Below are positions 24,520 to 35,650 of a stretch of DNA of 64,000 nt, in pieces (the first letter of the stretch is position 1; each line of letters opens with the position of its first letter). The notes below the pieces were generated by a model that saw only the letters and a program-made list of their open reading frames with translations, ran no database searches and was not told the origin of the DNA. The translations under genes were made by a program, and so were the position numbers. This stretch comes from Irpex lacteus (taxonomy: Eukaryota; Basidiomycota; Agaricomycetes; Polyporales; Irpicaceae). The stretch covers positions 806,001-870,000 of the forward strand of contig MQVO02000008.1 of the NCBI GenBank assembly GCA_001986395.2, written 5' to 3'.

Positions 24520-26400
24520 CTCAGAACATGCCCAACGCAAATTGATCAGGCTGGCAGGTGCACGGGAAAGCCTTGCCAACTCTTTAACAGCGCCAAAAGG
24601 TCTGCCCAACTGGGAAGAGTTAAGCATCTCAACCCGAATTCACTGATGACTATTAGCGTTTGTGAAACGTGTCATATGCTTTTGCTTGTACATACACTTA
24701 TGCACGCGTTGACCAAATGTCGACGCGTTAATAATATTGACATTCATTTTGACAAACATTCCTTTTGCCTCTCGTCAGATGGAACCTCAATAGTACATTA
24801 AAGAGTAATTTTGACTGCCACTAGTCAGACATGCAATCACCTTGATTACGCTTCCGTGATGCTTTTGAAATTAGGACTAAGCGGTACTTACCTTGTTCTC
24901 ATAGTAGTCTTGGAAGCTAGAGTTGGGATGCCTCCTCTCGCAGCTCTTGTTGGAAGGCTGTATGGTCTTCTGCCCCAGCAGTCATCCACAGGCGTCAAAG
25001 CTCAATCAGTTTCGTCTTTCCAATGCTACCAAAACAAATCAACATGAGCATTGCTTTGCGTTCACGAAGTACTAAATTCACTAACCTTGACTTTCTTTCC
25101 CACCGATGTTGCTGCTCTCAACCTGCGTGCCAAGCTAGGGCTTCACAACCTTGTTTCGTGAGCCAGAGATCGCGGACCACTTCTAGTGTTGCGCTGCTGA
25201 GAATCTGGTCCAGGAGGTCCAAGCACAATTGGATTGCTGTCCTAGCGGCAGAATTCTCCAGAAATACAAACAAGGAAAATATGCGACGCAGACCCGGTAT
25301 ATTCTCTGATTCACTGCGAAGGTTTTCGATCTGCAGCGAGGCACCATGGGACAAAATGCACAACTTGTGAAACCATTTAAGAGGCACAGAGCACAAAAGC
25401 TGTGTTCACAAGCCGGGTCCTTTGCGGTTCTGAGATGCGCTCTAGTGTAATCTTAGTTAGGAGCCCACACAAGTATTACAGAAGCTCCTCACAGCTATTG
25501 GAATAGATTATCAAAGACGAGGGCAAATCAGCCAAGTGGAGCAGGTTGAGAGGTAGAAAGGATTCACCAGAGGCACAATAGCTTTCGGAGAGCCTGATAT
25601 GTCTTTAGTGCCAAGCTTGCCGTACATTTTATCATGGCCTGGCCTTGGGCCTCCATTTGCGACGTGGTAGAGGACATTGATGAGGATGAAGATGAAGATA
25701 AGGATGAGAATGAGGATGAAGATGAGGAGTAATGCGTCTAACACGGTTTCGCCCGAAAGAACACCTCTGGACTGATATCGTGTCATCCAACGAAGTTCCA
25801 ATGAGTTTACACTTATTCAGTGTAACATCGAAGCTCCATAAAGTCACCATGTTCGCATTCTGCTTATGTCATACGGATACGCTGCAGCCTGCTACAACTG
25901 GCTTCAGTCTTCCCGCAGTAAACAAAAGGGAGGAAGTGCTTCTGGTATTTTCCAAGAGTGTTCATGTAGATTCGAACAACACCTAGAAATTTATTGCTGT
26001 CCTGTGCAGCGATGAGTGTATCAACTGATATGTATATTGTTCCACGCTATCAGTTCTTGGCCTTCTTAAGCTTCAATTTGACAGGCGTATCGTGTGAGAT
26101 AGTTACCACTAACAGACATCTTGAGCGTTATGCCGTCTCATGTTTCTAGGCGCCGGACGTCGCTGAGGTACCTTTCCCACCAAGGTGGCGAACTTCGAAG
26201 AAAATCTAGGGCTACCCGCTGTCCACGCTCTTCGGAGCTCATTGTCAGGGAAGCAGGTTGTACTCGGTCCTGAGGGATGTCAAAACATTCTAAGTCTCAG
26301 TGGCGTTGTGTTCAGCTCACTTTTACCAAATGTGTCAAGTACTCATGCGGATCTGCTGTTATGCAATCTTTTAGAATACTACCCTCCCTTACTTACATAA
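24520..26400 (-). pseudogene. Unidentified minus-strand gene fragments
   Basis: Minus-strand blocks look protein-like. KWFHKLCILSHGASLQIENL with its helical continuation ASATLEVVRDLWL-like lies at 25385-25120. A possible P-loop (FGSIGKTKLIEL) lies near 25020, then FQQELREEASQL near 24920, and LNSSQLGRPFGAVKELARLS ending beside the left inverted repeat (24640-24530). Stops and frame changes lie between blocks. The order of a helical region followed by GxxGKT would fit an NLR/NACHT-like ATPase, but this is a weak guess. Bases 25676-25731 are a GATGAR hexamer repeat, acidic if read on the plus strand. Confidence 0.25.
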
Positions 26401-26976
26401 GTAAGAATGTGTCATCACTGAAAAGACAAAGTAAGAGCTACACAGCCAGGTGAAAAAGATAACAGAAGGATGAAACCGAGAAAGATATCCACAAGATATC
26501 TGCAGGTTAACAAATGTATATATTCCATGATAAGTGCCCCTTTGGTGTCCAAGAATATATCCTACAGATATTCTACGTTTACTATGCTTCCACGGGAAGT
26601 GAACAAAACACTTGTAGGAATCCTCCACTTTCTCGCCTCTCCCCATAAAAAATGTCATTTGTGTATTTTTACTTTGAGAAACTTCATGCCAAATTTCATG
26701 AGAAAATGAGCAGAATTGCGATGACGAAAAATCAAAGAGCTCTGGTTCGGGGGCTTTGTCACGTGTAACTCACTTGGAGGAATGAGCCCATCAAGTGGCA
26801 AGTAACAATTCCTGAAGATAAGTGTCTATATACTTCAAAAGATAGTGAGTATGTACAGTTATCCATTTTGATAATCATAGACAAAGCACAATATGTGTGT
26901 TACTTATTTTATAGGCAAAAGCAATTATTTTTATGATACAGTGACTATTTGTATTTTATTAAAAGAAAAGTCCATA

Positions 26977-27529
26977 AGGTAGACAACGCTCGAAGCAAGC
27001 ACCCTTATGTAAGCAAAGCGCCTACACCCCGCCCTCCCGACTCCCGCCTCAAACAGCAACGACACTCATCACATTTTGCCAGTTCCGATCAATAAGAAAT
27101 GTTCCCAAGGAGATGTTCCATCGTTCTCATTGAGCAAAAATAAAAATAACAAGCTACTTACTGACTAGTGACCAAAAAAGCTCCCCTTGTACAAAAGGTG
27201 CTGTTTTGTTATTCTAAGCTGTTTGGCGGGGTCTTCGAAAATCACGAGCTTATTTTTGGCCGAGTGCCTATTACATAATATTACCAAATACAGCAGTCAT
27301 CAATTGGATCTGACAGTGATCTGGCATGCCGCTCAGTCTCTCTGCTTTATTGCACTGCACAACAGATTACCTGGCCTTCAAATACTCTCACCATAATTTT
27401 TACTCGTCCGTGAACGTTGTATACGACCTCTGCGAAGGTCTTTCCAAAACCGCAGACCCTCATTTTGGCCGGGCGTCTACGTAAGCGCACTGATTACATA
27501 AGGGTGCTTGCTTTGAGCGTCGTCTACTT
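26977..27529. mobile_element. TA-flanked MITE (Tc1/mariner type), 553 bp
   Basis: Inverted ends AGGTAGACAACGCTCGAAGC and (right, reverse complement) AAGTAGACGACGCTCAAAGC continue as AAGCACCCTTATGTAA. TA dinucleotides flank it at 26975-26976 and 27530-27531. The paralogous R2 at about 60930 has the unoccupied site (GTCTATAGCTACTACTT), which proves the insertion and its TA duplication. No transposase is encoded. Confidence 0.88.
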
Positions 27530-27675
27530 TAGCTACTACTTCATTGGGTTATGTTTTGATGACATCACACATGTTGCATTATGATATCATGTTCTAGCTG
27601 CATGGCACTGCAAACTTGCAAAGGAATGTTCAAACTTTTATTTTACCCCATAAATATATTCTTTTGTGCTCATGT

Positions 27676-27751
27676 AAGCAATATTACGAGGAGTTCAGAA
27701 CAAGCGCCCAAAAAACGGCACTTGCTTTGAACTCCTCGTAATACTGCTTAG
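27676..27751. repeat. Long hairpin of R2
   Basis: Arms of about 32 bases (AAGCAATATTACGAGGAGTT onward, ending in AAGCGCC, and its near-complement ending ACTCCTCGTAATACTGCTT) flank a short loop of about 10 bases. The same hairpin recurs at 61072-61146 and, degraded, at 62569-62634. Confidence 0.85.
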
Positions 27752-28407
27752 ATAATTGGCACAAGATCTAGGGCTTTTAATGTATTTTTCAGCACAATTT
27801 TGCTGCAAGCTCATTCTGAGTCAGAAAAATGTTCAAAAATCAGCATATAATTGCTGACATAGAGACAGGCCATAGATGTAGAATCATAATTCTAAACTTC
27901 CTAAGCCGTACCACTACTGCCACCCCTATACCCAGCGCATTAAATTTGGGAAAATTAAAAATGCGAAATATATTCAATGTTCCTCAAATATCTTCTGTAC
28001 CGGTGCAGCTATCGAAATTCTGAGATCAGATTCGGAATCCTAGGCAAAATCCGGTCCAGAAAACATATTTTATTTTTATTTCTGACACTTGCATATGTTT
28101 GTGTCATGTGACACCATTCCAAAGAAGTAAAACGACAAAATAAGCGCCCAGGCGCCCAGGAAAGCGGTGAGAGCACTCCATGACCCTTTTAGGCAATCTG
28201 AAGCGGAAGCAGGGTTAGCCATTTGATGGGCTGGAAACTCTCATTTTTTTGATGTGGCCACTTTTCAAGCTTTTAATAAAATAGAAGCCCATGTACCTAC
28301 CATTTTTGGGTTGTGATCTGCTTACTAGTATGATATTAGCCAATAATGGAGGTCAAATATTTTGCTTCCGCAGTTTTGGCTCTTTTTAGCTAAACTTGAT
28401 TATGTAC

Positions 28408-28455
28408 TTCCTCAGCTCAGAAGGTTGTGAGTTCCAATTCCCTAGGTGCCACTTT
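28408..28455 (+). ncRNA. T-arm-like box with Pol III-type terminator in R2
   Basis: GGTTGTGAGTTCCAATTCCC and a GGTGCCAC end are followed at once by a T6 run. Equivalent sequences at 61800-61850 and 56245-56290 also end in T6. It resembles the 3' half of a tRNA gene; the 5' half is unclear. Confidence 0.4.
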
Positions 28456-28749
28456 TTTATTCGACCTAAAGCTTTATCCCAACATAATACAAAAACATGA
28501 TAAAATGATAATATAATCCATGAGTACATTAGTCATTTTATTTCTACTGAACATAGAGCATACAACTGGTGACATTGAGATTACATGCAATTTTGTTGTC
28601 CACTAATCATATACTGTAGATCAATATGTGTGAATGTGATTTCGAGTTGTAGAAATATATCAACTCATTCAGTGATTATTTTACGCAATTTAGAGCATTT
28701 TTCTAATGTTGTATATACTTTAGTTCGAAACAAGCCAGTTATAAAATGT

Positions 28750-28826
28750 GACCCAAGGAGGAATTGAACCCACAATCTTCTGAAGCCAGCAGTTGTAAGC
28801 TGCTGGGACATTGGGGCACTTTGGTC
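28750..28826 (-). ncRNA. tRNA-like module of R2
   Basis: The minus strand reads GACCAAA ... TTGGGTC as a seven-pair acceptor-like stem with one mismatch. A CAGCAG/CTGCTG stem encloses the seven-base loop CTTACAA, which would place TAC in the anticodon position. A small extra stem (CTTC-A-GAAG) and a T-arm-like GGGTTCAATTCC follow. There is no T run after it. Most likely a tRNA-derived relic. Confidence 0.5.
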
Positions 28827-29269
28827 GGAGTTTGGCTGAGTTTGAATCTCAAGTCCTCATCCAAAGCCATCCAGCTCATATCTTTTCTTACAGGTCATAT
28901 TTCTTCAAGATTGTATTATCATCTGGAAGATCTCTCAATAGCTATGGTGTACTAAACTTGTGAAATGAGCAAGATTTGACTTCATAATTCACAAAATACA
29001 GTTGTTATTACAAAAGTATTACTGTAGTAACAAAAATAACAAGCAGAACTCCCACAATTTGGCAATGAAATCTGTCACTTACAAGCGCCGTAAATGCACC
29101 ACTCCGGATTGGAACGATTTTCTTTTGTTTCACTCAGAAATCGTAACAATTAAAAGATTTGAATCTTTAAATTTGCAATTGACTCCATGCCTGCACTTTT
29201 CAAAATCAAGTCAGGCAATGTAAGTTACAAATACCCTCTCTCACTCGCTACCTCACTCTAAGCTGGTCT

Positions 29270-31667
29270 TCCACAAGGTTCCAAGGATGACCCCATTACC
29301 CTTGCTGACAGCCCTAATTCTGGCTCTTCTGCTGGTCTGGCGATTGGCTCTGATCTCTCTAACATCTAGGCGAGCAAGCAGCATGAGGTGAAACACATCC
29401 TCGAGGTATATCCACTAGTAAGTACACCTTCAATAGTTGTCTGCCTCATCCTGACACGCTACAAGCTTTCGTCAGCTAAAAGGTTGGAACGTGATATACA
29501 TATGACTGCATATAACGTTTATTTTTGGTACCAGGTATGTACATTTCGTTCATCGCATGTGTAGAGATGCTCATCTTTTGCACAAGACCGACACCGAACC
29601 CTCTGTCATACAAGATGTTGTTCACTCCAAGGAATTCCGCTTCATGAACTTCACATGCACTGTCGCGGCCCTTGGGTTGACCTCAAATGATAGAATAGCT
29701 GTGTACTACCCTAACAAATGCTCCTGGGATGAGTTTATTTCGCCTGACGCCGTCATTTACGGGTATCTTCAGGACGTCAAAGATGTCTTCATTCGTCTGC
29801 AGGGCATCAGCCGCTTAAAAGAAAGTTTCACAAATGGGTAGGCCCTGTCTTTTCCGAATACTAGCACACACTATCTTGTTAGGTATCTTGTAATAGATAG
29901 AACATGTGTCGAAGAATTTTCTCGTCTAGTTTCGCTGTCATCATCAGCCCCAATCACTACCTGTCTCCTCATAGCCCGTTGCCTCTGTGATTTTCCTGCC
30001 AACTGCTCAGTGCTTATAATATTTGTTGTGCACAAATCCAAGGGCTCCTGAGGTGTCACTTCATCAGACGTCCACTGTCCTCTGTGGCATTTACTACCAC
30101 TGTACGTCTGGCCCTACATGGTGTCCAGTATTTATTACGATGTTCATCCCTTGGGAAACATTGCCCTGGGTAAGTATATAGATCAATTTTTCAGCCAACT
30201 ACCACATGAGTTGTACCCACTAAAATACGCTCTAGACAACGCTGAACGTGAAATCATTGCCTGCTCGCCTGAGGCAATTCACGTATTCTGGATAGACTTG
30301 CTCAATATCAAACAGGTAGAAGACTGGCCGTTGAATCGTAGGAAGCCTTCCACAACCAAGAAAACTTCCACAGGCATATTTGTCACGTACCAGTCTGTCT
30401 GTGCGTCTCTTGCATCTCTCGGTGACCGTGGAGACCTATGAGTGACTGAACAGCACGTCTTCCGCAAGAACGACGCGGGGGAATGAATACGTTGAGATGA
30501 TAGAGTAGCGTACTTGTGCCCCTTCGAACCCAACCGTGTGCTTGGCTGGGCACAAGCCGGCCACTTCAAGTATCTCGCCCCCTCGACCTTCAGGAAGGAG
30601 GCTCTGAAGTGGAAAGAAAAGGGCAAGTACGTATTTGAAGTTACACCAGCTGTTCTCATCACTGTATGACAGACGGGTCGTCTTGTCACGCTATACCAAA
30701 TGAAGTCAGACACGGATTCCCTCCTGTGGCCGCTGTGGCGGCCAAGCATTACAAAGATCTGAAGAAACACGACTGTGTCATTCTCATCAACGCCGCCATA
30801 GACCACCTACAACACCTTCAAGAAGAGAGGATTCACTTCCATTCACCAGATTCTGACCGCTGCGGAGTACCAGAGAAGGACACCCTCGGTGCAGCACAGA
30901 CGGACACCCTCGGTGCAGTAGAGACGGATGCCCTTGGTGCAGAAGAGACAGACAGCCTCGATGCAGTTGAGGCAAACACAGGCAGTGAATTCATACATGT
31001 ACCTCAGGCTCTCCTGGGTTTGAATCAAGAGCCGGGACTCAGTCACACAGGTGAGAGCTTCCATCTCTCATGACGTACTAAACTTTGCTAATTACAGTTT
31101 CCTTTAATAGAACCTGGGCACAGTTAGTCTTCCGAAGGTGAGCTTTCCGTCAAAAGCCTCCTAGTCTACTCTGTGATGCTCATGAACCGCAGTTCACGTC
31201 ATCAGTGAACGGCATGCAAGTATTTCTTTCACATATGCCACTGGACCCGGAGGTGAAAGGGGATGTGAGTACATATACACCTAAGCTTGGCTGACCTAAC
31301 AATATCATTACAGCACTCCGACGTGGTTCTGATTGCATGGATGGCTGAGGAAGAGGATGTCACCGCTGACAACGAAGACACTATGTCAATGGTCACTTTG
31401 GTGCAATCTCCTTGGCCTGGTAGTTTAACCGAGAAGTGGACAAGGAATAGAAACGAGGTCAGGAGCATACTCTCTCGAGGGCGTGCGGTAGTGATCTTGT
31501 GGGGCATATCAGACAGCCTGCAACATGTATGGGATGAAGAGTCCATGGTACTCCTGACCGGCCAAAAAGTCAACAGATCGCCAATGCAGTGGCAGTGTGA
31601 GTTCTATATGCAGGTTCTTCTACAGCCAGCAAGCTGATTTCTATCTGGTCAGCGGGAGCCGATGACT
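29270..31667 (+). pseudogene. 5' part of a multi-exon gene interrupted by the KDZ-type element
   Basis: Coding-like exons include VVHSKEFRFMNFTCTVAALG and SWDEFISPDAVIYGYLQDVK (29620-29840), then VSSIYYDVHPLGNIALGKY ... HVFWIDLLNIKQVEDWPLNR (30118-30350). VLGWAQAGHFKYLAPSTFRK (30540-30600) is followed by an acidic repeat block (30881-30976), then HSDVVLIAWMAEEEDVTADN ... LSRGRAVVILWGISDSLQHV (31310-31600). A last part-exon reads KLISIWSAGADDSG up to the element border at 31667. The frame continues past the element at 43787 (LSHGMSAALKTENFERHKK). I recognise no domain. Some joins contain stops, so decay or wrong splice choices are both possible. The gene could be cargo or a gene of the CACTA-type element. 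Confidence 0.45.
30881..30976. repeat. 24-bp minisatellite, four units, in coding sequence
   Basis: Four imperfect 24-bp units start CACCCTCGGTGCAG and together encode variants of an octapeptide rich in Leu, Gly, Ala, Glu, Thr and Asp (TDTLGAVE-like). The unit length preserves the frame of the interrupted gene. Confidence 0.8.
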
Positions 31668-32158
31668 CAGGTTTGAACAATCAGCTACCCATACTTCTTA
31701 CATTGTCTGATTCTTCAGCAGCCACAACCTGCTGATTCATCAGATCTGTGGCTAGGGAAAGGGGCAGCGGTTCTGGCTGATTAATCAGCATGCCTCTTGG
31801 GTGGGGCTGAGTTTGAAACAGACAGACTGGGGGCAAGCGGGCGGGCGGGCGGGAGGCGGGCCTGTCCAAATGCGGTAGGGCAGAGACATCTCGATAGTAT
31901 GGCACCCGCGGCTGGCTCGGAAGGGCAGGAGAAGCGATTAAGATGACAGGCGCGATCAAACTCAGATCGCGCAGCATTGAAATGCGCGCTTTGTTTTCGG
32001 AAGGGGCGTGGTATGTCAAAAAATGCTCGGGAAGGGGCGGGATATGTTTCAATGTATGTTTAATTGTAGTTCGACGATGTCAGCCTACGGGCGAGATCAA
32101 ATCCCTATCGTGTAGCACTAAAACGCACCTTTGATCTTGGGAGGGGGTGGGGTATGTT
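31668..32158. repeat. Left inverted repeat of the KDZ-type element
   Basis: It is nearly identical to the reverse complement of 43297-43786. It contains repeated CTGATTMATCAG-like palindromes in the outer 120 bp, a (GGGC)n stretch near 31838-31860, and two tandem units of about 135 bp in the inner half. The frame at 31681-32052, also seen at 43402-43773, is a by-product of the repeat rather than a gene. Confidence 0.88.
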
Positions 32159-32703
32159 GAAAACATATATTTTATGCTCGGGAAGGTCTTGTTTACACTC
32201 AAGAGTACGCACCACCATGTTTTATTAATACAAAGTATGTGCTCTCGTATCCACTTGTCGAATGCTGGCCCTCCATACCACTAGTTACATATGTCAGGCG
32301 CTTACCATTTGTGTCATCCACGCTCTTACTATCCAATTTACCGCATTATACTGCTTTTCCCAATTGAATTGAACATTCATCTATATCCTACATATATGAC
32401 ATGTGCATAACTTCCTTACATGCTGAAAACGAGTTCACACTTCAACGTTTCATGATCAAGCATTAGCATCAGCTCATTTCCTTATATAGGCAGAGGCTTT
32501 GTGGCGCAAGCGGTTATGAAGGCGGGTGGGTGCTTATGACCAGTGTATGTTCTTTGTCGCCTTGGCATGCCCTTTTGATATTAATAAAGGATAGTATTTA
32601 GACGATACTACCACTACATACAATAACAAAATGATATCAAGCCACACAATCGGAGCAGGCTTATCAAAACTAGCGAATACAAACACACATCTCATATGCT
32701 GGG
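32159..32703. other. Non-coding stretch inside the KDZ-type element
   Basis: Nothing recognisable was seen between the left inverted repeat and the end of the minus-strand cargo gene. Confidence 0.4.
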
Positions 32704-35417
32704 CTAACGAACAGAACGTGGGCGGAGGGTTCTTGTTTTCTTGAGTGGCAGCTCTTGATTGTTGTCTGCCTGGACCTTAGAACGATCGCCTCGCTTGCGT
32801 TTGCTGGAGGGCGTAGCAGAGACCACCTTCTTATCGGTGCTCTTGCTCGTGGTGTCCGCAACTGCTACTTGAGGGCCTCTGGCATTAAGAGTCATGAACA
32901 CCAGGCACCATGAGACAGTGGAACGACCACGTACCTCGTATTCAGGGCCCGCAGCACCTGGTCGACCGTCCATTCGACGTCTTTGAGGGACTCCTCGAAA
33001 CTCTCAACGCAAGCATACTGATGCAAGCCGACAAGGCATTCAAGCACCAGGAGAAACCCACACTTTCCAGGTTTGAACATACCGTCCCATGCGCCGTCCC
33101 CGCCGAGTATCAAACACCCAGTCCCATCACGCTCTCGCCATTCGGGGTTGATATGCTCCCACCAGTCGAACCAGTCGGCAAGAAACCGGGCACGACTCTC
33201 GATTGGGACGAACATGTTCTTTTTGCGGGCGTTCTGTATCCAGACTCCAATAGCAGCTGGACGTCCCGTGGCAGAAAAGCCGTCCTGCGGTGTTTGGAAG
33301 TCTTGAGCCTCTTCGACTCGCACCCAGTTGTGGATGAGAGTTGTCCAAGTTGTCCGATGGTCCTTCATGACTTCAAAGTCGAGAAAGCGTTGAGCATGCT
33401 GCTTGATCCATGACGACGCAGATTCTGGTACACCAAAGTCGGGTCCCGCATCGTCTGTGGGTTCTGAGTCAGCGGCTTCCGCAGAAACAGCAGCACCGCT
33501 GGTACTCTCTGCAGTGTCACCAGCAGAACCAATATCTGCAGAAGGTTGCGATAGCGTGACGGAAGAGGGAGAGGTCGAAGAGGTGGTAGGGTGAGGGCGA
33601 CGGCGACGGCGAGGGCATAATGTTCCCGTAGATTCAGTCTCCACTCTGATTAGCGCTTCGGTAGGCGCGGAGTCTGCTGGTGTACCAAGTGATGCATTTG
33701 ACGACTTCTCTGTCTGACTTCCTGCAATTCCCCTCTTTGTTAGCCTCGCGCATCACATATCGACATGGCGCATCGTTACCTTCATTCTGGGCTACGGCTT
33801 TTCTTTTCCCAGCAGCTTTATCACTAGGCTTTACCCTTCAATCGCTGTACCGCCACTGGAGCTTGAGGCTGTGTTCTGCGTGAGCTTGTCCTTCTCAACC
33901 TTGTTTGATGCTGCTAAGCCAGAGGGAGTGTCGTTCCTTCCTTGAGGTTCAATGTCGCTTTCGAAAATCGTGAGCGATAGGTCGAGGTTGGGCGGTAGCT
34001 GAGAATCAGTCAGCTGATCTCCTTTCACGGTGCCATCTAACATTATACGTAGTGAGTCGTTGGTTTAACTTCTGTGCTCACGTTCACTTACCCCCTGTTT
34101 CTCTAAGGAATCTACAAAATTGTGGGAGTACCTGACTACTAAAGGCGTTGCGGTCAAAGTCGTAGAAATTGCGGGGCACTAACTCCTTTGTCTTTCCAAA
34201 ATGGACAGCAGAGATCATGTACTTGGCGCGCGATCCACCGGGCGCAGAGCCCCCCAACAACGTGAGATTCTCCAGGCCTGTAATCGAGCTGATCATCTCT
34301 AACAAGGGTGTAATGACTCTCGCTAGCGAACGTCGTGCACTGTGGGTTGGCGTCAAAAACGGACCATGAATAAACGGTATGTTACTCACTTTTCCTGTAC
34401 CGCAGGATCGGTCTCACTCGCTTCCTCCAGATGCTTAACTTTGGCTTCCTCCTTCGCAAACTCTGCGTCGATCGTCCTCTGAATGATGGCCAGCTCCTCC
34501 GGCGTGGATTCAGCCACCATCCGCCTTGCGATCTCTGTACGCAGCGCGATGTCTACTTTCCCAGCATTCTCGGCAGCGGCCCTCTCAACCTCAAAGATCC
34601 CATTGATCAGCTCAGTCCTCCCGCTCATGACTACCTGCCAGGCAGTCCGTTTTCTAGGTTCACCGTCTGCCGGTTTGCGAAGGTCCCTGACTGCAGGTGC
34701 CCATGGCCGATCGACAAACACGGGGCCACTTTCATCCCCAGCACGACGATACCAGCCTTTAATAGCCTACAAAATAAGTGAGTATAATCAGCTAGTTACT
34801 TGACCGTGTGCTTACGGAGTTTGTGTCCGCAATAACCTCTTTGTCAGTGAACTGTTCTCCGCGGGTAATGGTCGCTTTGGCGCTCGCAACATTGAATCTC
34901 GTCCAAAACCCCGACACAATGACCTTATGCCAGAAGGTATTGAGGGATGCCCTGCGGCCTTCTTCCTTAACATCGGGAATCTTACGGAAGTCATCGACAT
35001 GGCTCTTCAAGAATTCAAGCATGGCACCCTTAAAATGGCCGGGATGCCCCGCCTTTCCGCCTTTCGCTTTCTGCCTCTACTGCTTAGTTCGCGCATACCG
35101 TTCGACCGTCCAGTTGTGTGGCTCTTCCTCGAGCTGAGGTGCGCCTGCCGTGTTGGTTACACCATGGACAGCAGTGGTCGGCGCTGCAGGAGCCAAGTCA
35201 GCCGCACTAGCAGTCGGTGGCCCTGTTTGGTCGATCCTCTTTTTTTGTCCGTGTTCGCCATCATCAGCAGGTGTGGGTTCCTCGACGCGAGGTGAGGCGT
35301 CTACTATAAGAACTCAGAACATGGACTGCCGTAGTCCCAGATGTGGCTCTACCTACCGCTGCTAGTCGGCCCATTTTCCCCAATTCTATCCTCTGAGGTT
35401 TTCGGTGCTTCAGACAT
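32704..35417 (-). pseudogene. Cargo gene: Agaricomycete hypothetical protein, broken
   Basis: Starting at MSEAPKTSEDRIGENGPTSS (35417), blocks include GHPGHFKGAMLEFLKSHVDD ... FWHKVIVSGFWTRF (about 35050-34890), AWQVVMSGRTELINGIFEVE (about 34640), a block near 34300 (ITPLLEMISSITGLENLTLL), then SSWIKQHAQRFLDFEVMKDH ... GRPAAIGVWIQNARKKN ... WFDWWEHINPEWR (33410-33130) and a final basic exon ending RTLRPRSVR at 32704. I recall both the KGxRLEFL...FW and the WI..GR...WWxWW..LQPxWR signatures from uncharacterised Agaricomycete proteins; no function is known. A TAG near 35077 interrupts the first block and a TAA near 33831 another. It could be one gene or two adjacent ones. Confidence 0.55.
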
Positions 35418-35650
35418 TGTGCCGCGGTGCAAGGCAGGGAAAACTCGCAAACCAAAAAAATGACTAAATCCTGCTCGAAATGCCCTCGTGCGTCTGTCTA
35501 CCATTCGTTGAGGCATCTCGGTAGCCCAAAGTAGAAGCAGAAGCGAGCTTCGACAGCGTGGTAATTATTGCTGATTGAACTTGTCAGTTTCAGGCAGGAA
35601 TGATATATAAATCGAATATTCGCGCCACTCGCTCTTTCCTTCGTACTCCC
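35417..35650. promoter_or_regulatory. Divergent promoter between the two cargo genes, TATA box near 35602
   Basis: Only about 230 bp separate the two divergent starts. TATATAAAT (about 35602-35610) lies roughly 45 bp before the plus-strand ATG at 35651. This is why I chose that ATG over the in-frame ATG at 35600, which would overlap the TATA box. Confidence 0.5.

Larger units (their letters stand above)
26773..29147 (+). mobile_element. R2 non-coding element carrying a nested MITE
   Basis: The diverged left end is CTTGGAGGAATGAGCCCATC, then AAGTGGCAAGTAACAATTCCTGA. The right end is CACTCAGAAATCGTAAC (to 29147). From about 26810 it is collinear with 60775-62538, except for a 555-bp excess that equals the MITE at 26977-27529 plus its TA duplication. 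It contains a long hairpin, two tRNA-like modules and no ORF of note. It lies inside the CACTA-type element. Confidence 0.75.

Noticed and set aside
25676..25731. Acidic C-terminus (DEDEDEDKDENEDEDEE) of a plus-strand gene
   Set aside because: It is a GATGAR simple repeat with only about 15 codons of open frame before it and no supporting exons.
31660..31680. 8-bp target duplication for the KDZ-type element
   Set aside because: The bases flanking 31668 and 43786 do not match in direct orientation in any register I tried; either the borders are slightly off or the duplication is lost.
31681..32052. 123-codon frame repeated almost identically at 43402-43773
   Set aside because: It lies wholly in the inverted repeats of the KDZ-type element, follows their tandem units, and has no domain-like features.
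32505..32570. tRNA gene suggested by TGGCGCAAGCGGTTA (A-box-like)
   Set aside because: No B-box, no acceptor stem and no terminator at the right distance.
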